64,000 bases of DNA from the NCBI RefSeq assembly GCF_041075285.1, contig NZ_CP163512.1, positions 3,286,001 through 3,350,000 on the forward strand, given 5' to 3'. The position numbers and the translations under genes are program-made. The notes below the pieces were generated by a model. That model saw only the letters and a list, made by a program, of their open reading frames with translations. It had not been told where the DNA came from and did no database searches. Source of the DNA: Providencia rettgeri. Its GTDB lineage: Bacteria; Pseudomonadota; Gammaproteobacteria; Enterobacterales; Enterobacteriaceae. Numbering within the stretch: position 1 is the stretch's first letter; the number at the start of each line of letters is the position of its first letter. Below, piece by piece: positions 1 to 7,697 of this stretch.

Positions 1-197
1 AAATTGTCGATAAAATGTCCCGAATGGGTACCATTGATTTACGAGTCGATTATTTGCGCCCTGGCCGTGGGCAGATATTTACAGCGAGTGCCAGCTTACT
101 GCGAGATGGTAATAAAATCGCAGTCACGCGTTGTGAATTACATAATGAAAATAATCAACATATTGCAACGGCAACAGCGACTTATCTTGTAGGATAA
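1..197 (+). CDS. yigI: YigI-like hotdog thioesterase, C-terminal part
   Basis: This is the last 64 or so codons of a gene that begins left of the window; the reading frame is open from base 3 and ends with TAA at 195-197. The residues ([14 protein letters not shown], then a stretch resembling ASxLRDGNK and ATATYLVG at the end) match the C-terminal strands of the PaaI/YigI hotdog-fold acyl-CoA thioesterase family. In E. coli YigI precedes rarD as it does here, and it hydrolyses medium- and long-chain acyl-CoAs. The catalytic half of the protein is outside the window, so activity cannot be judged from this piece. The internal ATG codons near the edge are not real starts. Confidence 0.8.
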   Translation, partial: IVDKMSRMGTIDLRVDYLRPGRGQIFTASASLLRDGNKIAVTRCELHNENNQHIATATATYLVG

Positions 198-283
198 ACC
201 ATTCTTGTAAATAATTAGTTACCCAGTAAACTAATTACTTGTAAAAAAACATGAGCAATGTCACATTAGAAGCATCAAAAACC

Positions 284-314
284 GAGCCGCGGAATCACTA
301 TCATCTACGGCTCG
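284..314 (+). terminator. possible weak terminator after yigI
   Basis: A six-base stem (GAGCCG with CGGCTC) encloses a long loop between yigI and rarD. It lacks a solid T-run, so termination here is only a possibility. Confidence 0.25.
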
Positions 315-366
315 TTATCTCTGTATAAGTTTCTTTTTTGTCTTTAATTCAATTTCAGAGCCAACA

Positions 367-1260
367 ATGAGCCAGCAAAATACTACCAAAGGCGTATTAT
401 GTGCCTTAGGCGCCTATTTTATTTGGGGTGTCGCACCTATTTATTTTAAAAGCATCCAAGAAGTGCCCGCAGAAGAAATTCTGACTCATCGTATTATTTG
501 GTCATTTTTCTTTATGTTATTGTTATTAACTGTGACACGCCACTGGGATTATCTACGCCAAGTCCTCAAGCAGCCAAAAAAAATATTAATTTTAGGTGTT
601 ACAGCAACCACAATTGCCTGTAACTGGCTGATCTATATTTGGGCTGTCAATAATGGTCATATGTTACAAGCTAGTCTCGGCTATTTTATTAATCCGCTCG
701 TTAATGTACTGTTCGGCATGCTCTTTTTACAAGAACGTTTCCGTCGTATGCAATGGATCGCGGTTGGCCTTGCTTTAACAGGTGTCTTAATCCAATTATG
801 GCAATTCGGTTCTGTGCCTGTCATTGGCTTAAGCCTTGCGGTGACCTTCGCAACTTACGGATTATTACGTAAAAAATTGGGGGTTGATGCCCAAATTGGC
901 ATGACCTTTGAAACACTTTGGTTGCTTCCTGTGGGGATCATCTTCCTGTTATTTTTTGCAGATAGTCCAACCAGCAACATGGGAATGAATGATTGGCACC
1001 TCAACGCATTGCTGATTGCCGCAGGCGTCATTACTACAGTACCATTATTGTTATTTACTGAAGCTGCTAACCATTTAAGACTCTCAACATTAGGTTTTTT
1101 CCAATATATGGGACCGAGTATTATGTTCTTGTTGGCGGTCTTTGTGTATGACGAAGTTATGACAGCCGAATTGCTAATCACCTTTGGTTTTATCTGGGTT
1201 GCATTAATTTTATTTACATTAGATGCATTATATACCCAACAAAAGCTGAGAAAAAAATAA
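367..1260 (+). CDS. rarD: RarD, EamA-type inner-membrane transporter
   Basis: A 297-residue protein of the EamA/DMT superfamily, the usual length for RarD (annotated as chloramphenicol-sensitive protein in E. coli; true substrate not established). It is hydrophobic throughout with about ten predicted membrane segments, starting with TKGVLCALGAYFIWG. Two EamA repeats are visible, with the conserved internal stretch NWLIYIWAVNNGHMLQASLGY (first repeat end) and a second repeat ending in a charged C-tail (QQKLRKK). It lies about 170 bp after yigI, as in E. coli. The ATG at 367 is preceded only by a weak purine-rich site (CAGAGCC), but no better start exists. Family membership is firm; the physiological role is unknown. 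Confidence 0.9.
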   Translation: MSQQNTTKGVLCALGAYFIWGVAPIYFKSIQEVPAEEILTHRIIWSFFFMLLLLTVTRHWDYLRQVLKQPKKILILGVTATTIACNWLIYIWAVNNGHMLQASLGYFINPLVNVLFGMLFLQERFRRMQWIAVGLALTGVLIQLWQFGSVPVIGLSLAVTFATYGLLRKKLGVDAQIGMTFETLWLLPVGIIFLLFFADSPTSNMGMNDWHLNALLIAAGVITTVPLLLFTEAANHLRLSTLGFFQYMGPSIMFLLAVFVYDEVMTAELLITFGFIWVALILFTLDALYTQQKLRKK

Positions 1261-1313
1261 CGCTCATTGTGTCATTATTGTATCTCTAGCAGCCATTAAT
1301 TAGCCTTATATCT

Positions 1314-1357
1314 AAACATCAACGTAGGTTTTATTTTGAAACCCACGTTGGTGTTTC
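1314..1357. terminator. terminator hairpin after rarD
   Basis: A long stem of about 17 pairs (AACATCAACGTAGGTTT with AAACCCACGTTGGTGTTT, allowing G-T pairs) lies 54 bases after rarD. The T-run after it is short and interrupted (TTTCATT), so it may act as a stability hairpin as well as a terminator. Confidence 0.5.
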
Positions 1358-1700
1358 ATTATATGGAACTAAACTAGTTAATTTCATTAATGGAAACAAA
1401 CTCACCAATTCCGTTTTTAATGCGTTAAAGGTTTTATTTTAAATAACCTTAAATAAAATAGATTAATTATCATTAACCATTTTAATTTATATTTTTATTT
1501 AAAATAATTCACATAAAATCAATTGGTTATGCGATATTTATTGAGCTTGATTTTCTAAAAAAAATGGCTATTATTTAACTTATCTTAAACTCATTTCAAT
1601 TAACAGCTTATCTATCAAACAACTTATTGAAATAAAAGTAGTTGTCTATTTTTTTAAATTAATGATTGCTTAATAGGCGCTTGGTAATTATATTGTACGC

Positions 1701-1806
1701 CGCTTGTATTCACCCCAGCGGATGGTGATGGTCCGATTCATCACTGACGTTTCATTAAAGTGCGCACGATGACATGCATTTAACATGTCCTGGTGCGAGG
1801 TTTTCT
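1701..1806 (+). ncRNA. candidate unannotated small RNA
   Basis: A sigma-70-like promoter is readable at 1666-1694: TTGCTT, a 17-base spacer, TATATT. About 70 bases after the expected start is a strong hairpin at 1762-1797 (GCGCAC...GACATG, a loop, CATGTC...GTGCG) followed by GGTTTTCT. No ORF fits the interval. The structure therefore looks like a short independent transcript of about 105 nt, but the T-run is weak and I do not recognise the sequence as a named small RNA. It could also be the 5' remnant of a lost gene. Confidence 0.3.
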
Positions 1807-1860
1807 GAAATTGAATACAACCGGCTCTAAAATTTAATTTAATACAACCATGTAGTGTTA

Positions 1861-2470
1861 ATACTCAAATAATTCGAAATCACAACTCGGCGGCAAGCAA
1901 GAGAGTCGCTAGCAGCATACAAAAGTATGTGACTAATGCGGCGAAGCCAACAACCTTGTGGTTCGAAGTAGGACGAGTACGACTCTAAATAATTCGAAAT
2001 CACAACTAGGCGGCAAGCAAGAGAGTCGCTAGCAGCATACAAAAGTATGTGACTAATGCGGCGAAGCCAACAACCTTGTAGTTCGAAGTATGACGAGTAC
2101 GACTCTAAATAATTCGAAATCACAACTAGGCGGCAAGCAAGAGAGTCGCTAGCAGCATACAAAAGTATGTGACTAATGCGGCGAAGCCAACAACCTTGTA
2201 GTTCGAAGTATGACGAGTACGACTCTAAATAATTCGAAATCACAACTAGGCGGCAAGCAAGAGAGTCGCTAGGAGCATACAAAAGTATGTGACTAGTGCG
2301 AGCGAGCGAAGCCAACAACCTTGTAGTTCGAAGTATGACGAGTACGACTCTAAATAATTCGAAATCACAACTAGGCGGCAAGCAAGAGAGTCGCTAGGAG
2401 CATACAAAAGTATGTGACTAGTGCGAGCGAGCGAAGCCAACAACGTTGTGGTTCGAAGTATGACGAGTAA
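1861..2470. repeat. tandem array of five 120/125-bp units
   Basis: Five head-to-tail units start near 1861, 1981, 2101, 2221 and 2346. The first three are 120 bp. Units 4 and 5 carry a 5-bp expansion (GCGAGCGAGCG in place of GCGGCG). Identity between units is very high; changes are single bases. Every unit contains the inverted repeat CATACaaaaGTATG and TTCGAA motifs near both ends, and each resembles the single element at 49741-49839. Leftward open frames run through the array only because the period is a multiple of three. The array lies between the rarD hairpin and the permease gene. Outside it, bases 1380-1660 are A+T-rich and show nothing else recognisable. Confidence 0.95.
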
Positions 2471-2548
2471 AACTGCATTTTAGGTTTGCTCGGCCTGTAT
2501 ATTCAGACAGAGCTGACGTTGTTAAGGGCTTTTGGGAAGGGCTTCAAA

Positions 2549-3901
2549 ATGCAACAGAACACCGTTCAAATGAAACGCGTACTGACGACTCCGGCGTTAG
2601 TTTTTTTCGGGTTGGCCTATATGGTACCACTCGGAATTTTCACCACCTATGGGCAAGTCACCGTATTAAGTGAAGGCCATCTGCCTATTGCTTATTTAAT
2701 TACATTAGCTGCCGTCTTTTTTACCGCCATGAGCTATTGTCGCATGACTAGCGCGCTTCCACTTTCGGGATCTGCCTACTCTTACGTACAAAAAACTTTC
2801 GGCGGCACATTTGGCTTTTTAGTGGGTTGGGCGCAATTGCTCGACTACCTATTCCTGCCGATTATCAACTACATTGCAATTGGCATCTTCGTCCATGAAG
2901 CTTTTCCAAACATCCCAATGTACGTGATTATTTGTAGCACCATCACCATCGTTAGTATTATGAATATTTTGGGAATTAAATTAGTTTCCTCAATGAATAT
3001 GCTAATCATTTTGATGCAAATCGTGTTTATTGGCGTATTTTTATACTTAAGCTTTAAAACATCATTTGTATTGGATACGGATGCGTTATTAGCGCCAATT
3101 ACGGTCATGGCAGATCAGGTCCCCGGGCTGTTTGCCGGTGCCGCCGTCTTATGTTTAGCATTCTTAGGCTTTGACGCGATTTCAACTATGGCTGAAGAAA
3201 CTAAAGATGCACGCAACGCATTGCCAAAAGCGATCTTATACACCGTGTTTATTGCAGGTACCCTGTTTGTTGTTATTTCCTATGGTGCACATTTAGTTTA
3301 CCCAATGTGGCAGGATTTTATTCCGAATACCGATATCGCCAGCCTTGCTGTTATGAAACAAGTTGGCGGCGCGATGATGGCATCAAGCTTTATTACAGCC
3401 TATGTGATTGGTGTTTTTGCTTCTGCCATGACATCGCAAGCAAGTATCGTGCGTATTTTCTATGCAATGGGTCGTGAAGGCGTGTTACCTCGCTCACTGT
3501 TTGCTTATCTGCACCCAAGGTTCAATACACCCGTTTATTCAATTATCTTTGTGGCCATCGCGTCTTTGCTTTCACTGGTGCTTTCTTTAAGCATGGTTGC
3601 GTCGATGATCAGCTTTGGCGCACTGATTGCTTTTACCTTTGTAAACTTATCGGTGATTAAGCATTTTTACATTGATCGCAAAGCGCCATTAGATAATACA
3701 AAAATTATTACCTGCCTTATTATGCCTTCCATTGGTGTTGTTCTAACCTTATGGTTATGGACCAGCCTGGATAGCGAAGCCTTTAAGGTTGGTTTATGGT
3801 GGCTAGCGGCAGGTGCTGTTTATCTTGCGCTGCTAACCCATGGCTTTACTCGTCGTCCACCTGCAATTTCTGACGACGAAACAGAAATGATTATTAACTA
3901 A
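2549..3901 (+). CDS. APC-family amino acid/polyamine permease (PuuP-like)
   Basis: A 450-residue transporter of the amino acid-polyamine-organocation superfamily with about twelve membrane segments. The N-terminal helix (ALVFFGLAYMVPLGIFTTYG), GSAYSYVQKTFGG, GWAQLLDYLFLPIINY and the signature FLGFDAISTMAEETKDA all fit the PuuP/YgjI-type branch, so an amine or amino acid substrate imported with protons is likely; the precise substrate cannot be read. I start at 2549 rather than the upstream in-frame 2486, because GGGAAGGG lies 8 bases before it and the extra 21 residues are not membrane-like and run out of the repeat array. It has its own terminator but is followed 100 bases later by an amidohydrolase, suggesting that the imported compound or its product is an amide- or ring-containing nitrogen source (inference). 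Confidence 0.85.
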   Translation: MQQNTVQMKRVLTTPALVFFGLAYMVPLGIFTTYGQVTVLSEGHLPIAYLITLAAVFFTAMSYCRMTSALPLSGSAYSYVQKTFGGTFGFLVGWAQLLDYLFLPIINYIAIGIFVHEAFPNIPMYVIICSTITIVSIMNILGIKLVSSMNMLIILMQIVFIGVFLYLSFKTSFVLDTDALLAPITVMADQVPGLFAGAAVLCLAFLGFDAISTMAEETKDARNALPKAILYTVFIAGTLFVVISYGAHLVYPMWQDFIPNTDIASLAVMKQVGGAMMASSFITAYVIGVFASAMTSQASIVRIFYAMGREGVLPRSLFAYLHPRFNTPVYSIIFVAIASLLSLVLSLSMVASMISFGALIAFTFVNLSVIKHFYIDRKAPLDNTKIITCLIMPSIGVVLTLWLWTSLDSEAFKVGLWWLAAGAVYLALLTHGFTRRPPAISDDETEMIIN

Positions 3902-3925
3902 TCATTCGAAGCCTAATAGATCATT

Positions 3926-3959
3926 ACGGGGAAAGCATTTGCCTTCCCCGTTGTTTTTT
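3926..3959 (+). terminator. intrinsic terminator after the permease gene
   Basis: ACGGGGAA pairs with TTCCCCGT around a short inner stem (GCATTTGC), followed by TTGTTTTTT. This is a textbook rho-independent terminator for the gene ending at 3901. Confidence 0.85.
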
Positions 3960-4003
3960 AGCTCTGGTGCTTTCTCAAGCACCACTGATACAGATGGTTT
4001 ACA

Positions 4004-5722
4004 ATGAATAATCAATTTGCTGACGTTATTTATTTTAACGGTTATATCTACACCGCAGATGCTCAAGATCGCGTTGTTGACGCGATTGCTGTTCGTGATG
4101 GCTATATCTTAGCGACGGGCAGTTCTGATGAACTCCATCAATATGTTGGACCAGAAACAGAAAGTATCGACTTAGAAGGCAAAATGATGATGCCTGGCAT
4201 CATTGATGGTCATATGCACCCATTTTGGGGAGGCATTCAGTTATTCGGTTGCCATTTAAATTATGAATCGCTAACCATCAATCAAATTCTTGAACGTGTA
4301 CAAGATCACTTAGATAAAGACCCACGCACAGGCGAAAATGATTGGCTGAAAGTGACGGCTTGGCTACGCCAAGGCATGATCCCTGCGGGTATTGACATGT
4401 ACCGCGAAGACATGGATAAACTGAAGACTAAACGCCCTGTTGTGCTATTTTCTAACGACTGCCACACACTACTTGCCAATAGCCGTGCGCTAGAGCTATT
4501 CGGTATTACTAAAGATACGCCTGAGCCACCCGATGGTAAAATTGGTAAATACGAAAATGGCGAACTCAACGGTATTTTAGAAGATGCACCAGCAATGCGC
4601 GCAGCTGACAGCATTCCTTCTATTCGTGATGATCAAGCCATTGAAGTTGCCGAACTCGTGCAAAAAGTACTTAATCAGCAAGGCGTCACCATGGTCATGG
4701 ATGCCCGTGTTTCTGAGCAGCAACTCGAGGCATTTTCTCAATTGCAGCAACGTGGTGACCTCACTATTCGCTTCCAAGCTGCTCGAGAAATCACCCCAGA
4801 CGAAACCCCTGATGTTGCATCTGTTGCTGCTGCAGTTGATAAAGCCGTTGCTTTCGCCAAAAAATGGCACCAAGCCGATTGGACTCCAACACCGGGTATC
4901 GGTTTGAATAATATAAAAATGTTTGTTGATGGTGTTTTACAATTCCCAACGATGACAGCCTCATTATTACAGCCTTATCGCATTAATCAAGGTACTGATG
5001 ATGCACCCAATTGGGTTGAGAGCGACAACTATGGCGATCTGTATTTTACGGCTGAAATCCTTGATGAATTGATGGAAAAAATTGCGGCCGCAGGGTATGA
5101 CCCACATTTGCATACGGTAGGTGAAGGTGCGGTTTCTATCGTCTTAGATGCTATTGAAAAAATGCGAGCGGCCCATCCTGAAAAAGATATTCGTCCAGGT
5201 TTAGCCCACAACGAGCTTGTTCATGCGGATGATTACGCACGTTTTGCTCGCTTAAAGACCATCGCTTGCTTATCTTTCCAATGGGCGGCACCAACACCTG
5301 AACTGGCAGCATTCGAAAAAAATATGTTAGGGGAAGCGCGTTTTGAGCAACTAGAGCCAATCGCTAAATTTATTGATGCCGGTGCAACTGTTGCATTTGG
5401 TAGTGACTGGCCTATCGATGACTTTGACGAATGGTATGACTTAAAAGTGGCAGCAACACGCCGAGGCCGAGATATCAATGGTCAACAAGCACCGAGATTA
5501 AATAATGACCGCGATCTGACCGTAACTGAGGTTTTACGATCTGCAACCATTGATTCTGCTTATGCACAGCACCGTGAAGACGTGTTAGGCTCACTAGAAG
5601 CGGGAAAATTTGCAGATATGATCGTGCTAGATCGCAATGTATTTGAGATCCCTGCTGATGATATTGAGAATGTAAAAGTATTACGCACTATTATTGGCGG
5701 AAAAACGGTTCATATCGCTTAA
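4004..5722 (+). CDS. YtcJ-like metal-dependent amidohydrolase (amidohydrolase family 3)
   Basis: A 572-residue cytoplasmic enzyme of the amidohydrolase superfamily, YtcJ/EF0837 type. The N-terminal composite beta-sandwich (ADVIYFNGYIYTADAQDRVVDAIAVRDG) leads to the metal-binding H-x-H at residues 70 and 72 (MPGIIDGHMHP). Later come the predicted metal or catalytic histidines in DPHLHTVGEGAV and GLAHNELVHADDYAR, and the aspartate of FGSDWPI. The C-terminus returns to the small domain (GSLEAGKFADMIVLDR), so the protein is complete. Family members hydrolyse N-acyl, cyclic amide or related bonds, but specificity varies and cannot be assigned. It follows the APC permease with a terminator between them, so it probably has its own promoter, yet the pairing suggests a common substrate. 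Confidence 0.85.
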   Translation: MNNQFADVIYFNGYIYTADAQDRVVDAIAVRDGYILATGSSDELHQYVGPETESIDLEGKMMMPGIIDGHMHPFWGGIQLFGCHLNYESLTINQILERVQDHLDKDPRTGENDWLKVTAWLRQGMIPAGIDMYREDMDKLKTKRPVVLFSNDCHTLLANSRALELFGITKDTPEPPDGKIGKYENGELNGILEDAPAMRAADSIPSIRDDQAIEVAELVQKVLNQQGVTMVMDARVSEQQLEAFSQLQQRGDLTIRFQAAREITPDETPDVASVAAAVDKAVAFAKKWHQADWTPTPGIGLNNIKMFVDGVLQFPTMTASLLQPYRINQGTDDAPNWVESDNYGDLYFTAEILDELMEKIAAAGYDPHLHTVGEGAVSIVLDAIEKMRAAHPEKDIRPGLAHNELVHADDYARFARLKTIACLSFQWAAPTPELAAFEKNMLGEARFEQLEPIAKFIDAGATVAFGSDWPIDDFDEWYDLKVAATRRGRDINGQQAPRLNNDRDLTVTEVLRSATIDSAYAQHREDVLGSLEAGKFADMIVLDRNVFEIPADDIENVKVLRTIIGGKTVHIA

Positions 5723-5762
5723 TAATATCGTTATTTAATTACTTAGAATAAAGATATTAAAT

Positions 5763-5802
5763 AAACACCCCAAAGATTAAATATAATCCAGGGGTGTTTT
5801 TA
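5763..5802 (+). terminator. intrinsic terminator after the amidohydrolase gene
   Basis: ACACCCC and GGGGTGT form the stem of a hairpin with a 19-base loop, followed by TTTTT. Good rho-independent terminator. Confidence 0.8.
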
Positions 5803-5879
5803 ATTGGGTACTTAACTCCAAAACCTAAAGCAATTAAAAAGAGAAATTACGAAGGAATTGACTCCCTCGTAACACAACA

Positions 5880-6023
5880 TTATTTTTCGTCAGAAAATAT
5901 TGTCTGAACAACCGTATTTCCATCACTAATCACGACATAACACAGCCTGCCGCATATTAATAACAAAACACCTAACACGGTAATACACGTTGATACCAAT
6001 GCAATCACTGGCAACTTGCTCAT
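5880..6023 (-). CDS. Hok/Gef-family small toxic membrane peptide
   Basis: A 47-codon ORF not reached by length-based ORF calling. It begins with MSKLPVIALVST, runs through one hydrophobic segment (about residues 5-24) and ends with RLCYVVISDGNTVVQTIF and a charged SDEK tail. This is the Hok/Gef layout: short N-terminus, one membrane helix, a cysteine followed six residues later by DG, then an extracytoplasmic tail. The sequence upstream of the start also matches hok leader RNA: read leftward it contains AGCCCCGTTAGTTATTATTC and then CCAACGAGGC, as in the E. coli hok/gef leaders. The likely Shine-Dalgarno AGAGG (9 bases before ATG) is buried in a perfect hairpin at 6033-6051, which fits translation control. 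I see no ATG-started mok overlapping ORF. Over-expressed members depolarise the inner membrane. Confidence 0.75.
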   Translation of the reverse strand: MSKLPVIALVSTCITVLGVLLLICGRLCYVVISDGNTVVQTIFSDEK

Positions 6024-6032
6024 TCCCCTTGA

Positions 6033-6051
6033 CCTCTTAATTGTTAAGAGG
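6033..6051 (-). promoter_or_regulatory. hairpin sequestering the hok Shine-Dalgarno
   Basis: CCTCTTAA and TTAAGAGG form an eight-pair perfect stem with a three-base loop just before the hok-like start. Read leftward, the right arm supplies AGAGG, the best-spaced ribosome binding site, so the structure would hold translation off. A second small hairpin (AAGCCTA with TAGGTTT, 6055-6074) follows upstream. Confidence 0.6.
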
Positions 6052-6054
6052 GAC

Positions 6055-6115
6055 AAGCCTAACTATCTAGGTTTGGATCAGGCCTCGTTGGTGAATAATA
6101 ACTAACGGGGCTTTT
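6055..6115 (+). ncRNA. Sok-type antisense RNA
   Basis: On the strand opposite the hok-like gene, GCCTCGTTGGT and ACTAACGGGGC form a terminator stem followed by TTTT (6082-6115). This is the same arrangement and nearly the same bases as the 3' end of E. coli Sok RNAs. The RNA would be complementary to the hok mRNA leader. The 5' end is a guess: the stem-loop at 6055-6074 is the probable target-recognition part, and I could not fix the promoter. The call depends on the match to the Sok terminator and on the hok-like ORF beside it. Confidence 0.65.
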
Positions 6116-6436
6116 CCATTTCTAGTTCAAACACTTTTCCATCTTAATATGCTTAAACCAGAAAGGCTCAAGCATCCGCCCAAAATAATAACAAAGTTTT
6201 ATATCTCACTGACGTTTAACTCCATATAAATAAAAATATAATTTTAATCACCTAATAGTTTATTTAATAATTATTAGATAAAACATCATTAATAGAGTTA
6301 AATTATTTGCTTGCCTGTTTATTTCAGAAAAAGGCTAAAAACCTGCAATTCTAAAAATAGCACTTGCAAAATAAAAAAGTTACAGCTAGTATCCGCAGCG
6401 TTTTATATTCATCAACTAACTGCAAGGAGGGTTACC

Positions 6437-6481
6437 ATGACAACAATTAATCAAACTCTTTGCGGGCACTCTCAGAAATAG
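6437..6481 (+). CDS. 14-codon leader ORF upstream of rtcB-prfH
   Basis: ATG at 6437 follows a near-ideal ribosome binding site (AAGGAGG, 6 bases upstream), much stronger than that of the rtcB gene behind it. The peptide reads MTTINQTLCGHSQK and stops with TAG at 6479-6481. No known family is recognised. Its position 80 bases before a gene pair that repairs RNA and rescues ribosomes makes it a plausible cis-acting leader that senses translation on damaged ribosomes, but that is inference. The stretch from 6116 to 6436 is A+T-rich and presumably holds the operon promoter; I could not pick a convincing one. Confidence 0.5.
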   Translation: MTTINQTLCGHSQK

Positions 6482-6561
6482 TCACTCTCGTTAGTTAACC
6501 TATTTTCTTAAATTTGCCTGCTAATCACCTTATTTTTCAATTAAAAATGAGTTAATAGCTT

Positions 6562-7695
6562 ATGGGCAATACCTTACATACTGTGGACGAGCAAGTTAGC
6601 TATATCGCCACAGAATCAACATGGATTGAAAGTAAAGCAATCCAACAATTACAAACCACTGCAAACTTACCTGATATGGTATCCGTAGTTGGCATGCCAG
6701 ATCTCCATCCGGGTCGTGGATACCCAATAGGTGCAGCGTTTTTTTCAACTAAACGGTTTTATCCGGCTCTTGTGGGCAATGACATTGGCTGCGGAATGAG
6801 CTTGTTTCAAACAGATATCAAACAATCAAAAGTTAATCTTGATAAGTTAGAAAAGCAGCTTTCAGATATGCCAGACCACGCCCCGTTAGCATGGCTTGAT
6901 GACAATGTTCCTAATGACATGAAATCACATAATTTTATGGCATCATTAGGCTCTATTGGTGGGGGCAATCATTTTGCTGAATTTCAATCAATCGATGAAA
7001 TACTACAACCTGAATTATTTGCTGAAATTGGTTTAAGTAAACAGCAATTACTGTTACTTGTTCACAGTGGCTCCCGCGGTTTAGGGCAATCAATTTTACG
7101 CCAACACGTTGAAACTCACAGCCATAATGGGCTTTTAGACGATACTGAAGATGGGAAAAAATATCTCCAAGCACATCAAGATGCGCTGAACTTTGCGCAG
7201 GTGAATCGTCGTTTGATTGGCTTACGTATGTTGCAGCAAGTAAAGGCAAACGGAGAGCTAAGATTAGATATTAATCATAATTTAGTTGAACCCTGCCGTA
7301 TCAATGGTATTGATGGCTGGCTTCATCGTAAAGGTGCCACACCATCTGATCGTGGCTTTGTGATTATTCCTGGATCACGTGGAGACTACAGTTATTTAGT
7401 CGCACCTCAGCCAAATGAAATTTGCTTGAATTCCCTTGCCCATGGAGCAGGTCGCAAATGGATGCGAGCCGAATGCAAAGGCCGTCTTTCACATCGCTAT
7501 TCACCCATTCAGCTATCACGAACAGCGTTAGGTAGCCGGGTTATCTGTGCAAACAAGCAATTGATTTATGAAGAAGCTCCGCAATCTTATAAATCCATTG
7601 AAACAGTGATTGAAAGCATGGTGGATATCGGTGTTATTCAGGTTGTTGCAAGACTAAAGCCCGTTATCACCTACAAAACCAGCGGGGAATGTTAA
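6562..7695 (+). CDS. RtcB-family RNA ligase, PrfH-associated type
   Basis: A 377-residue RtcB-type 3'-phosphate/5'-OH RNA ligase, shorter than the about 408-residue E. coli RtcB as is usual for the copies paired with prfH. Visible features: PDLHPGRGYPIG (47-57), the metal-binding VGNDIGCGM with D74 and C77, SIGGGNHFAEF (131-141), HSGSRGLG (168-175), IIPGSRGDYSYLV, and SLAHGAGRKW with H294 as the guanylylated histidine. Such RtcB2 proteins rejoin 16S rRNA cut in the decoding centre by E3-type ribotoxins, working with PrfH. No clear Shine-Dalgarno precedes ATG 6562. The gene is followed at once by prfH, with a shared ATGTTAATCATG junction. The archease and RtcA genes of other RtcB operons are absent. 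Confidence 0.9.
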   Translation: MGNTLHTVDEQVSYIATESTWIESKAIQQLQTTANLPDMVSVVGMPDLHPGRGYPIGAAFFSTKRFYPALVGNDIGCGMSLFQTDIKQSKVNLDKLEKQLSDMPDHAPLAWLDDNVPNDMKSHNFMASLGSIGGGNHFAEFQSIDEILQPELFAEIGLSKQQLLLLVHSGSRGLGQSILRQHVETHSHNGLLDDTEDGKKYLQAHQDALNFAQVNRRLIGLRMLQQVKANGELRLDINHNLVEPCRINGIDGWLHRKGATPSDRGFVIIPGSRGDYSYLVAPQPNEICLNSLAHGAGRKWMRAECKGRLSHRYSPIQLSRTALGSRVICANKQLIYEEAPQSYKSIETVIESMVDIGVIQVVARLKPVITYKTSGEC

Positions 7696-7697
7696 TC

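Noticed and set aside
855..1181. 108-codon leftward frame inside rarD
   Set aside because: Shadow of a strongly conserved rightward gene, no ribosome site.
1839..2443. Leftward open frames of 180 and 65 codons across the tandem array
   Set aside because: The period of 120 bp is a multiple of three, so one unit's open frame repeats; there is no ribosome site and the array is clearly non-coding repeat DNA.
6340..6400. Possible sigma-54 promoter for rtcB-prfH, as for E. coli rtcBA
   Set aside because: TAGCACTTGC resembles the -24 part, but the GG and GC elements do not have the ten-base spacing, and no RtcR gene is present.
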